Of a stretch of 35,109 nt of DNA, positions 15,001 to 19,346 are shown in pieces. Every line of letters starts with the position of its first letter. Positions within the stretch are counted from its first letter, which is position 1. Made by a program: the position numbers and the translations under genes. Source of the DNA: Bacillota bacterium (GTDB lineage Bacteria > Bacillota > Clostridia > Saccharofermentanales > DTU023); assembly GCA_023622515.1 (NCBI GenBank), contig JAMNZB010000017.1, positions 1-35,109 on the forward strand, read 5' to 3'. A model generated the notes under the pieces. It saw nothing but the letters and a program-made list of their open reading frames with translations. It had not been told where the DNA came from and did not search any database.

Positions 15001-18000
15001 CACTCACCCAAGGATCCTCGTAGACCTCAAGATAAATCTTCTGTGCGGCTGAGCCAGGAGTAGTCCCACTGACTGTGATAAAATATTTTGTTTGGCCATT
15101 GACGATTTCACTTTGCAAATCGTAACCGGGCTGGGCAACAACTTTAAATTTAACGGCGTCTAGGGCTGCCGGTGTACCGGTAATCGATACAAAACCATTA
15201 ATTAATGTAGGTACGGTAACAACACCGTAAACACCACCGGGGTAGCTAGTGTCTGTATTAGCCGTAGCCGTAAGCCCGCTGGCATTACCGGTAGAGCCGG
15301 CACTGGTGCGCTTAACGGGAGAACCGTCTGCCAGTGTATTCGCTATCATAGAACCTGTCGCACGAACACCGATTGTGCCACCTGCGCTGAGACTGCCGCT
15401 AGTGTCAATATAGGACTTGTTATTATTACCTATATAAGTGACGGCCAGGGCACCTACCAGTTGGATGGAATTGGTTGTGTTTCCGTCGTCATTGGCCGCA
15501 CCTGTCGTGCCTTGGTTAACAAGGTTAGCTGCACCGGTATTCTGACCGGTGAGTTTGTTCAGAACATTATTCAGAGTGGCTGATTTTTTCTGCTTATTCG
15601 TATTCGCCGTACCACCCGGAGTAGTTGTACCACCGGGATTGCCGGAGAACTTGTTTGCTAATTGAGTGAAGATACCGGTATTCGTACCGTCACCGCAGAA
15701 CTTCTTGAGAAGCTGATCCAGTGTCATGGAGTTCCCGCCCTCATGGGGATTGGATGTCGCTTCATTGACCGCATGGACATGGGCTCCGGAATTGAGGCTC
15801 ATCGCTTCACCCGTAATAACCGATGCAGCGTCACGTATAGCAGTGTAGACATCCTGGTCGACCACAGATATGGCGAAGAATCCGCCTGACTTCCCTACAT
15901 CCAGTTTATTGGAATTCTGAGAAGGGATGGAGTTGGAATTACCGCCGGGGTTAGTAGCGGGAGTAGGAGTACCGAAGTTGGTCTGAGGCATTTCATTGCT
16001 ACCGGTTGAAATGGTTCGCGTTTGAACAGTAGCGTAGGCATTTGCCCTCAGATCGCCCTCAGCTTGGATAACAGCATTCTCTCTGATATCCACATAGGCT
16101 TTATTGCTGACCACAGAAAGGGCCAGAGTAAAAGGTAGTCTGCCGGATTTTGCTTCGGTGGTTAATTCCACCTGAGAATCTGCCTTCAGGGTAACACCGC
16201 CCACATCACTTGTGAGTTCAGCATTACCGGCTACATTAATTCCTGCTTCGGATACGACAACGCCTATCGCAAGAGGCATTCCGAAACTGCGCAGAGCCGC
16301 GTTGGTTGAATCGGTGTCAACGAAGGAAGTGGCCCCAGCGCGGATAGCTCCTGCACTGACTTGGCCAAGGATATCAACAATTGCACTGCCGACCTTAATG
16401 GCAATAAAATTCAAATTGGATGCAGAGTTCCATTGAGCAAGTGCGCCCTCCTTCTCTACATCGTCCATCGTGTTATAGCCGGGGATTAAATCCTCGATAG
16501 AGGGAATGAGCCCTTGGGTCTGCTTGCTGGAAACGGAAATGTCTACGGCTTCTGTTGCGGTAATTGTAGCCCCTTCTGCGATAGTAACACTAGCGTCACT
16601 GGCTATATCCAAAAGACTGGCTTCAATCCCGATATGGTCTTCTTCATCCTGCAGGTCATTTTCTACCAGAGTCAGTTTGTGGCTATCCGTTTTCTTTGCA
16701 CTCATCAGGACATTACGTCCATTTACATTTCCTTCGACTCTGATTTTAGCGGAAGCGTTAGGAAGGGGGTTCTCAGCAGTAAGTAGGATATTGACATGGG
16801 GAGCATTAACATGACCAACAACAAGGTCACTGCCCGAGCTGCCGATGCATAGGTTAGTCAAGATGGTTCCTTCACCGGAGTTATTGGTAAAAGAGCTTAG
16901 CTTATTTGCCGCGTTCTTGCCCTTATAGCCCTCGATAATGTAATTCTTGAAAGATTCGAATTCTTTGGTGGCCATCTGGGCCATGGAAGCTATAATTTCG
17001 ATCTTTCCATCGAGGGAATCAGTAATAGCGTCAATCTTATCAAGGGCCAGATTCATCTCGGCATAGAGATTGGATAATTCAATAGCTCCGTTGAGAACAG
17101 ATACTTCTGCATTGGCATTCATACTTAAGGTATGGCTGTCTGCATCATAGCTTAAACGATTGTCTCCTGCGTCCAGATAGCTGTTGCCTACTTTACCGGT
17201 CAGGTGGACGCGGTCAAAGTAGGGTTCGCTTTCTTCATCCCCGATAAGGGTCGCATCCACTCCGCGGAAGCTGGTAAAGGCTAAGGTAGAGTCGATGGTA
17301 TAAAGATCATCGCCTGTTCCACCATTAATTTCAATTTCCGTTTGAGGCAGTAGCCGGTCACCGTTGGAAGTCGTGGTGGCCTGAGAGAGTTCTGTGGCCG
17401 CCTTGTATACACCGTTAATCAAGGCCTGAAGTCCGATGGTGCTTATATTGTCGAGTTTCATCCGACCTTCGAGAGTTACAGAGTCTGCACCATCACCGGT
17501 ATCGATACTCATATGGCTGGCAGAAAGGTCAACATTAATCAGAATATTTTCCTGCGTTGAGCCGCCACCCGTTGCCCCACTTCCGCCGCTAGCATTCCCC
17601 GTACTGCCATCTTGCTTGTCAGGAACAAGAATCTCTGTTCCGTTTACCAAAGTCAGTTCCAGTTCATCATCACCGTCACCGGTCCTAACTTCTATTTCAA
17701 GGCGGGTATCATCATAGGCTACAATATTTCCCTCATGATCTGTAACCGCATTGGCAATCTCATTGATACCGGCCGTCAGACCCTTTTGTGTGTTGCTTCT
17801 TAAATCCTCGATGAGTTCTTCTGTGTTACCCTCCAGATTTTCAGCTGCTGTAGCGCCTGTATCATAACTGTAGCTTGCCTTTTGATTTATGGTCGTTTTA
17901 ATCTTGTCATCGCCCGCACCGCTATCGATAATGATGCTCTCCTCAATATTGGTGAGAGAGATGATTACATCATCTCCCAACGATGTACCGTACCAGGCAA

Positions 18001-19255
18001 AGGTCTCAGCATTCTTCACACGAATCTCATTACTTTGCAGGTCTTCTTTCATCGTTACAGCAGGGTCGGTAGAGGCGGAGGCGCCGGATGCTGCAAGGTC
18101 ACTTTCTGTCTGCTTTTGTTCCTGCATGGAAAAGTAGATACCGGCCAGCATCAGGTTTACGGAGTCGACAGAGAGACCGCCCTCAAGCTGGACACCACCG
18201 GCAGAATTGGAACCAACAACAAGTTCACCTTCATCATCTTTAGGAATGTTCCCATTCTCGTCTGCCGTAAAGGAATCAGAGGCAACAATGTTCAAGGCAA
18301 GGAAGTCAAAATCATCTTCGGGAACCTGAGTAGTAGCCTCGCTAGACTGCGCAGCAGCTCGGGCCTGTGCCCTTGTAACAAAAATGCCACCCAGATAGGT
18401 ACCCTTATTGACAACTACGGTAATGCTGTCCGTCGAAGCTTTTTTACCGGCAGCAATAGCCGCATCGATCGCTTGTTGGATGGCATTGGCCGTCGCATTG
18501 TTTTGGTAGACAGTCGTCTCATCTCCGGAAATATAGGCAGAACCTTTGGGGATTTCGTAGCCTTGGGCAACCGGCTTGGAAGATGTACTGCTGCTAGCTG
18601 TGGTGGTTCCCGGGTTAGCGGGGGGATTAGCACTAGGTGGCGGGGGTGCCATCAGTGGTGGTGGCGCCATCATAGGGCCAGGTGCAAGCGGTTCATTGTC
18701 GCTGCTATCAGCTTCGGAATTATGGTATTCTCCGAAACCGCTCGCATCACCGGGTGCACTTTCGTCTCCGGACATGCTTGCGTCACCGGATACATTTTCA
18801 TCACCCGATGCGTTTTCATCTCCACTTGCACTGTCATTTCCGGACGTGCTTTCGTTTCCGGACATGCTTGCGTCATCGGAAGCACTTTCATCACCCGATA
18901 CGTTTTCACCTTGGCTTGCACTGTCATCACCGGACGTGCTTTCGTTTCCGGACATGCTTCCGTCAGCGGATGCACTCTCATCTCCGGATGAGTTTTCACC
19001 TTGGCTTGCACTTTCATCACCGGATGAGCTTTCACCTTGGCTTGCACTGTCATCACCGGATGAGCTTTCGTCTCCTGATGTGTTCTCATCTTCGGACGTG
19101 CTGTCGTCAGCGGACGCGCTAGCACCAGCAGGCGGATTGCCGTAATCGGGCAAACTTTCTTCGCCCGGATCAGCAATAACTACAAGCGACATCGACAAGA
19201 CTAAAGTCAGTATAGCCATAGTCGCCAATAGTTTTATTTTGGCTGTTCTTTTCAT
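1..19255 (-). CDS. Giant exported beta-strand-repeat surface protein (adhesin/filament-like), C-terminus beyond window
   Basis: An uninterrupted minus-strand frame runs from ATG 19255 to the left edge (6,418 codons, no stop seen when read by hand). The ORF track omits it but lists its shadows, all in one alternative minus frame along the whole stretch, so I see no frameshift. The ATG follows AAGGTGG with 8 nt spacing. Residues 1-28 form a signal peptide (MKRTAKIK, hydrophobic core, VVIA/DP). Then come acidic Ser repeats (about 43-170), a Pro-rich linker (about 188-215), GD-rich RTX-like motifs (about 440-660), and thousands of residues of alternating GVGVGVAI / ITASGNVNIE-type beta repeats rich in Ala, Gly, Ser, Val and Asn. 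Cysteine is very rare. The style resembles large filamentous adhesins annotated as LktA-like or beta-strand-repeat proteins; that family link is inference. No cell-wall anchor is visible because the C-terminus is off-window. Likely role: cell-surface adhesion or matrix. Confidence 0.85.
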   Translation of the reverse strand, partial: MKRTAKIKLLATMAILTLVLSMSLVVIADPGEESLPDYGNPPAGASASADDSTSEDENTSGDESSSGDDSASQGESSSGDESASQGENSSGDESASADGSMSGNESTSGDDSASQGENVSGDESASDDASMSGNESTSGNDSASGDENASGDENVSGDASMSGDESAPGDASGFGEYHNSEADSSDNEPLAPGPMMAPPPLMAPPPPSANPPANPGTTTASSSTSSKPVAQGYEIPKGSAYISGDETTVYQNNATANAIQQAIDAAIAAGKKASTDSITVVVNKGTYLGGIFVTRAQARAAAQSSEATTQVPEDDFDFLALNIVASDSFTADENGNIPKDDEGELVVGSNSAGGVQLEGGLSVDSVNLMLAGIYFSMQEQKQTESDLAASGASASTDPAVTMKEDLQSNEIRVKNAETFAWYGTSLGDDVIISLTNIEESIIIDSGAGDDKIKTTINQKASYSYDTGATAAENLEGNTEELIEDLRSNTQKGLTAGINEIANAVTDHEGNIVAYDDTRLEIEVRTGDGDDELELTLVNGTEILVPDKQDGSTGNASGGSGATGGGSTQENILINVDLSASHMSIDTGDGADSVTLEGRMKLDNISTIGLQALINGVYKAATELSQATTTSNGDRLLPQTEIEINGGTGDDLYTIDSTLAFTSFRGVDATLIGDEESEPYFDRVHLTGKVGNSYLDAGDNRLSYDADSHTLSMNANAEVSVLNGAIELSNLYAEMNLALDKIDAITDSLDGKIEIIASMAQMATKEFESFKNYIIEGYKGKNAANKLSSFTNNSGEGTILTNLCIGSSGSDLVVGHVNAPHVNILLTAENPLPNASAKIRVEGNVNGRNVLMSAKKTDSHKLTLVENDLQDEEDHIGIEASLLDIASDASVTIAEGATITATEAVDISVSSKQTQGLIPSIEDLIPGYNTMDDVEKEGALAQWNSASNLNFIAIKVGSAIVDILGQVSAGAIRAGATSFVDTDSTNAALRSFGMPLAIGVVVSEAGINVAGNAELTSDVGGVTLKADSQVELTTEAKSGRLPFTLALSVVSNKAYVDIRENAVIQAEGDLRANAYATVQTRTISTGSNEMPQTNFGTPTPATNPGGNSNSIPSQNSNKLDVGKSGGFFAISVVDQDVYTAIRDAASVITGEAMSLNSGAHVHAVNEATSNPHEGGNSMTLDQLLKKFCGDGTNTGIFTQLANKFSGNPGGTTTPGGTANTNKQKKSATLNNVLNKLTGQNTGAANLVNQGTTGAANDDGNTTNSIQLVGALAVTYIGNNNKSYIDTSGSLSAGGTIGVRATGSMIANTLADGSPVKRTSAGSTGNASGLTATANTDTSYPGGVYGVVTVPTLINGFVSITGTPAALDAVKFKVVAQPGYDLQSEIVNGQTKYFITVSGTTPGSAAQKIYLEVYEDPWVSVGHTAYKLASGQSWIASNGDTVNAQFIPKKVSINCTNSDPKAGSALVTGDESVNYILPFADEGQELYVKIKVNPGYQITDVSYTVTTVDANGSATTTTHTAQPHSTMPKDAQGNSIYLLPHFNVKGKIDVRVSYGGMSTRLEIGPANSALSGLAKVSRTDTTGAAVVIYDNDASTPIPGSTQDNEPNPVSVGETLTMTIDMTNVKSGALQKYILKDSLRFNGTTPIYIKDIVWDEQTKTYTCKFNVPVGENLSDQAVLTWTTTTDKRKAQGTIKDSSTAIGVGLVVAVANYNNEAYINHSSGIIQAGGLEVSAKTAAASSSAISKAGFTAADLGLAGALTVHVVTINNKANVDGAGRVDLAEDSDLLLSSTIAMANYVTAADAGGLASATGASSSGTSSPNTGNPSTPKPTIPSSTTPAASGSTGTVNKQGSNNDSVGVGAGIAVGVIGVDCVAEIADSLLLKMNDDSTKLGKLDVKASFNGNEKMTAKAGASGGTAVVPVLALDVSGIYVNASTGSNLTHSLKFAGNVNVNANNTINRSISADAAAAGTGVGVGGAFIVDVLNDSAKANLGRNVSGKNVNVKAKSISRLNGKAKASAAGASSKGNSASQPPAASGASSSGSSGSSGSSGSSGSSGNSASGDGDPGSGSSGDDSGDGDSDEDLGAAMQNLFNEGEADQITDKNTAAASNMAGNVNSTNVNSNSVSALTADRQKAQTSEGSVQVAASLVVNVQQNDSIARIADGVVIKAAGDILVSSENDTDGIITANSSATNSTTGVGVGVAINTVFYENIAYVGAAHISANSLTIKAELVESANKYNQELLMEKLMEQILDALTVETFVQSIFTKATDIEDGEDAGKAISTFVLDMGQEAYGLTLKPEEVKVIVDSIYDRIKAALTGEDLKAPSPEEYADLIEAVMTFAVEYIKNGMTLEDIIGPEGWQEVIAEITNNIKDPKKLQELLDTMTLALAALLGSNDELDGIGSRISASAVSGVGASEVGVAGSLALSVVKGKTEAIVSDYEAGSIATVNGVITLLANGAQTVYTTAGSSLDYKGSVDKNKQAANGATNGGANSSTQNATANTPATRTPTGNAANSQTANGKTVGVGAAIAMAFVDMTVNAGIGAGRSVLAKALEVKAIEQNNLETISVAGTDPIARSETTNSTVVNGQTVPNTQAKDISVDASVSVGLIDNHLKAYVGNESPGYSITTLQLTDGDLTVFASQKGETKTKASGYAVGGSTAVGAAVAVNLAISDVLAQLVADGTVSGKVEVKSETVNYDDANALALAMGADMERYTQKFVAAQNRPLIDGKKTTNKTNNKLNDRLNQQGQQNTSNNANPLSTNALQSQNAGTVAVNQQNNNGSLGSGSAVGNNAIIPNSSAVKGGANASNLSPSAQEEQTVQVAAAVGVNVTNHKALAGILGNLTAASFEALVGNNGNFSTVATGAAVTTEGGYSVNGRKKTNTIGAAVAVSVNNNIAQADLGGKLTATSGNIIADSNLTQNMEGVYRGKYATLAVAGAASGGGDTVVAGALAIMVANGKSQVNVADAGSLIAENGAVILKSYDKSKLNAAAMAASVSGGSTVGVGASFALLYAKNQVQTLVGDNVKVRAKSFTAEAEKEAVNIGDFTYPLELQDIVTIIPKEQKDYIPPEPDEQGMIILTQEEDGSYRVNSNIQMEDLENALQMSSVIGTVNYYALAVAGTIMGSDASEDSKAAVAGSVAMLFNNSLTEAKLGDKLDIILSQGDLNVKAVSHNNSRLIGGAVSASSATAGVGVNVASLVAKDKVTASIGNNGVIEVNKGAAKLIADNETDAWIITAAAALSGDDAKATIGGGLTVSITESQAHASIGQGTKLNAKHDISVEAINNADLILGSLSVSLQNSASGAVAAGGTVAVSVSDSRAEASVGAESEITSSKGAIRVKAENDELVLSLLASASAASAAASGAATINVLVTNAQALATIGNAAKLEAKNMVSVTADGESKLIGILLAAAATTGTDPAVGATILVNVFNRENIASVASGATIISQSDNVIVDAFADEKTIMLGIAGGFSEGLSLSGNIQVNVGSSTVKASVGDGSKVTAYDSIGVSADLDSLVVLIAANASFSTGSSSVGGTTITTVLNNNVQALVGRNAVLNAKTLGGSGIKSRKRDEKRRGVIVHARADEVSVMLGVSAVGAGGPAAVSGVVDTLVSKSKVKAKIGSHVSDDEEDGDGEEDEDPDAASTVTTSGDVAVEAIANTFAINFGGAVSISLGTAAVGATVVSIIFDKSVTASLIGVVTAKDVTVEAKSVDDLVLVGVTAGITPGTAAVSIGGNVLVFQNKVNSILGGEITESGDVSVLSTSDSLLINFAASLAASDNVGVGGAAVITYFKGETTAKLLSGCKLKASGKLEVKALSNEFVTADCVGLSGGANVGVSGAVDIIITKVITQAIVEDAIETVVEGSNEVVRASLEASSINIEARDDYKLVAIAFSFSFGSTAAVGVTAMVTVAKNTVTAGIGNNYDVKTTDDGSVHVSAHSAREVRTYTGSMGLSGTAGIGATIMVTVIGGKLDGDSSEALDEHFDSDGLFNGNGESGEGGQRGMKQSAPSIAGDYYNSASLNADLASDGNKLSETQVGHQVQRKDSQGRLLYLDSQGNETTAPQDASGNANEPSMEMVYDGASDYRSDDFNSKADSNKVRRTDAEGNPLYLDANGNETTASHDANGQAHDAAYETSYDDYEPGAGLEVGENSDRDNAAAIGKRSNEDSDINPEEENLKDSTTAYIGQYTNVTSAGDINVKAFDNVIAEHLTASAGMAASGAGVGVGIAVAVIFGNVRAYVDEGSVLSAEGDVNILARSGSSPVAATSGQNDMLKGYINNDDVSLSDLTIRTISFSAAAGVAGVGVAVGSTSLISLTEAYLAGDVIKADNVHVKAQSEYPYVISGTLTAGGGVAGVAASISIVTISGDSFAGIKGQAQLSNVGNVHVLADAKAGALSMNGAASAGGVAVNGLISVVVNRAEVESMIGQGVSITASGKVEVASDVETTADAILVGAGVGGVSVGVSVAVVVLDADILTYVGAAPGSTSNTGSVGIIKADTVQVVSDIYTDANAFVASFTAGGVAVNGNVLLVFNFTEAKTGISRINVETGGNIDVDANMKSFSKAFLLDIIASTISVGVTVSYVGLQSDNLAFIDSDGIDSEGVTVESRNGAINVFAGHEENENKAIADVTAVSGAVGGMVVNLNAAVADNHAKNKAIVKGLGSLKASGAVNVLANGEARADAKIIGISLAPGLAVAGSFAVALLRSEQLAELKEASVTASGIEVVSNLNKDINDGVSRAELVTGSGGIVTVTANVAVAYGQNKSFAKLAPKNLTVNAGNVKLGSYGNADVLSKSSNLSVSAASAGMMVNTAYSQSVFEAVLELPEEGLVSADKVEVKAIYRANAIADLTPNIAGVGINIASIGANVAVSNADSKALAAVRGSGQIKANSLSILADGTAVSTASTKTPKLSAGVVDIAANVLVALLDAQNQAILAGCQIEGAEVSVVAKLNDGPNEGAYAKLASSDEADESNANVSMNIVSGTVNTAVAINDSLNEALIMPYEVGTEVLAYTQISAPSKSLKLRSIANSIAIPSIQTPDVDMSYISVGVTVITAKANGTFRAVIDSNSDIEVSSVDVTNSYIAKADAHTAQAVGGLSTSLVKGEVNVALAKVATVAEAGIRGSGSITASGNVNIETTGIATATTGIVTSKVSLAGIRIAANVLKSTLAADQKAFIEDAKVTAKNVSVLSELNEERDNGVPKYGAVAKLGSITEDSILNASLVNASVNVAIATADASSQACIDGASIDLIDADNLADAGHLKVRSDASSYAIAGVAIPKVNIGLVSIGVNVLYAYANGNFQATVNLPDPAYIKADNIDIENKYVSLADAKTTQSKGGIKAELYSGEVNLALAKVGTVAGAGIRGNGSVTASGNVNIETKGVATATTGIATSEVSLTGIKIAVNVLDSTLEAEQKAFIENAKVTAKNVSVLSELNKGRSDGAVARLGNVTEGSLDVNLIGSNVNIATATANASSLAYTDGASIDLSDTDNLADAGHLKVRSDATSYAIAGVAIPNGNIGLVSIGTNKLYAYANGNFQATINLPAPAYIKADNIDIENEYDSYAEAKTTQSAGGVGVDLYSGEVNLAQAKVGTVAGAGIRGNGSVTATADVNVKTTATAIATTGITANTVSLSSIKIAVSVLESTLEADQEAFIEGVNVEAAKVSVLSELNKSGSNGAVAKLGNTTGDLAASASLIGGSTNKATAIADASSKAYTDGASIDVGNTGEFSVISNASSNALADIVLPTANIGLASIGANMMTAQANGSFLATVNGTSGTVKAKTIKINNTYSANAKARTAQSARIALVDGQVNVGKASTGSKAGAGINVSLDSDDGDGEGDPALIINATRIEIFTKGTANAEASVGTQSHIIFAQITASKLEARVGSAQKAQLNKAVVETDSVSIESKLNTNSGEGATAVLGSLCKSGEISASSYSLDVSAVTAIMEGSSKASINGARIESSGAVTLLNEAKSYAKAYTGTGSANLGLIGVGLMIVEADANGDFAAYVSNSTLEAKTGGSNRLSVRSNVTARSEAIGEQPIVGITFVSADVNTANAETGMINNAYIKNSSISTTGSISSSVNGNQMENGLELYADSTATAYATIVAPRAEISGADLLISDVDAIVSAKQNAYIEASEINSTYEVCVVAWLNDNGGQGAEAVLGASSVGLSAISVNINTADASVKAENRAYVKASRFGSSDTHSGSLTILSKAESYAKAHYSNSSYAGNFAKVGVLQMNAEAAGTFEAYLDSTGAEVYVKDIHIDLIYKSISKAESTQPRGGIALGMFSGERNEAKAYSKTVGKAYMGGSGKVYAKGDISVQAKGSGSQSKAVVEGKLVEVSSVSVGRNFAQANLNVNQEAYIGGKDKGKIDAGGKVSVVSYVNDASAKGTLGSNGGAGVSLMDGSEQYADAYVNMSNRAAIRGSVSINSGKNA
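340..4720 (-). repeat. About seven tandem modules of about 235 residues in the giant protein
   Basis: A recurring landmark (AKVGTVAGAGIRGNGSVTA and relatives) recurs near 4640, 3930, 3207, 2505, 1840, 1080 and 370, a spacing of roughly 665-760 bp. The copies around 2505, 3207 and 3930 are the most alike, separated by 705 and 723 bp. A 47-bp stretch is identical at 2783-2829 and 3488-3534. Each module contains the same order of segments (FIEDAKVTAKNVSVLSELN, DGASIDL, HLKVRSDA, SIGVNVLYAYANG, YIKADNIDIEN). This indicates recent in-frame duplication; more copies may lie off the left edge. Confidence 0.75.
6880..7175 (-). repeat. Tandem 58-residue duplication inside the giant protein
   Basis: Two consecutive copies, 174 bp apart, encode R-(K/T)-D-x-(Q/E)-G-x-(L/P)-LYLD-x-x-GNETTA motifs followed by D-A-x-G-x-A and an acidic Tyr-rich tail. 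The copies have diverged moderately. They are far more hydrophilic than the flanking beta repeats. No named domain was recognised. Confidence 0.7.
10810..11100 (-). other. Asn/Gln-rich low-complexity linker in the giant protein
   Basis: This stretch of the giant ORF translates to Asn/Gln/Ser-rich sequence such as TNKTNNKLNDRLNQQGQQN and VNQQNNNGSLGSGS. It lacks the beta-repeat pattern. A similar Asn/Thr/Gln/Ala-rich linker lies at about 11700-11840, and Pro/Thr/Ser/Gly linkers at about 13700-13870 and 15580-15990. These probably act as flexible joints between folded blocks. Confidence 0.6.
12050..12580 (-). other. Alpha-helical island inside the beta-repeat protein
   Basis: About 175 residues of the giant ORF switch to helix-forming, charged sequence with Met, Leu, Glu, Lys and Ile, for example LLMEKLMEQILDALTVE, KPEEVKVIVDSIYDRIKAAL and DPKKLQELLDTMTLALAAL. 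This contrasts sharply with the Ala/Gly/Ser/Val/Asn body on both sides. The frame is unbroken. It may be a separately folded helical domain inserted into a beta-helix loop; I do not recognise a family. Confidence 0.6.
13095..13152 (-). repeat. 9-bp tandem repeat encoding (Ser-Ser-Gly)n in the giant protein
   Basis: The plus strand shows repeated GCCACTGCT units (about six, some degenerate), read as SSGSSGSSG in the giant ORF. It is followed by an acidic GDGDPGSGSSGDD linker. The unit is a multiple of three, so slippage would change linker length without breaking the frame. Confidence 0.8.
14195..15240 (-). other. Non-repetitive beta-sandwich-like island in the giant protein
   Basis: About 345 residues here break the Ala/Gly/Val repeat pattern. 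They are richer in Tyr, Trp, Lys, Pro and Gln (for example VYEDPWVSVGHTAYKL and KYILKDSLRFNG) and carry two of the rare cysteines. The segment looks like one or more globular Ig-like or InlB-type beta domains inserted between repeats, possibly a ligand-binding head. This is composition-based inference; no specific family was recognised. Confidence 0.5.
17285..17935 (-). other. GD-rich RTX-like motif region in the giant protein
   Basis: Four glycine-aspartate motifs occur about 55-80 residues apart in the giant ORF: SGAGDDKI, RTGDGDDELEL, DTGDGADSV and GGTGDDLYTI. They sit before the long beta-repeat body. Such motifs resemble RTX-type calcium-binding turns, but here they are dispersed rather than in tight nonapeptide arrays, so calcium binding is only a possibility. 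Confidence 0.55.
18750..19125 (-). repeat. Acidic Ser/Asp/Glu/Gly repeat region of the giant protein
   Basis: The DNA is an imperfect array of roughly 18- and 36-bp units. They translate to variations of SGDESASQGESS and SGDASMSGNEST over about 125 residues directly after the mature N-terminus. This is a strongly acidic, probably unstructured stalk, comparable in composition (not in descent) to Ser-Asp stalks of Gram-positive adhesins. Repeat copy number may vary between strains. Confidence 0.8.
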
Positions 19256-19263
19256 TTTATTTT

Positions 19264-19270
19264 CCACCTT
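19264..19270 (-). promoter_or_regulatory. Ribosome binding site of the giant gene
   Basis: The minus strand reads AAGGTGG, 8 nt before ATG 19255. It fixes the start at the residue that begins a clean signal peptide. The same AAGGTGG/GAGGTGG type precedes the radical SAM and GNAT genes in this window. Confidence 0.8.
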
Positions 19271-19346
19271 TTCCACGCCTATCCCCAGCCGTTGCCGACC
19301 TGCGAAATAGCGTCATCCCTTTGCTTGCTATTTGCTTTACTATTGC

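Noticed and set aside
17882-18991. 369-residue plus-strand ORF with repetitive C-terminus
   Set aside because: Antisense reading of the acidic repeat region and GD motifs of the giant gene; the repeats explain its pattern.
1396-19176. Minus-strand ORFs of 60-170 residues in the 1-19.2 kb region
   Set aside because: All lie in a single alternative frame of the giant gene and have no ribosome binding sites or domains.
1-19255. Two-partner secretion (FhaB-type) or classical autotransporter
   Set aside because: The N-terminus is a simple signal peptide followed by acidic repeats, not a TPS domain; no TpsB or outer-membrane barrel gene is near, and the LPXTG neighbour points to a Gram-positive cell.
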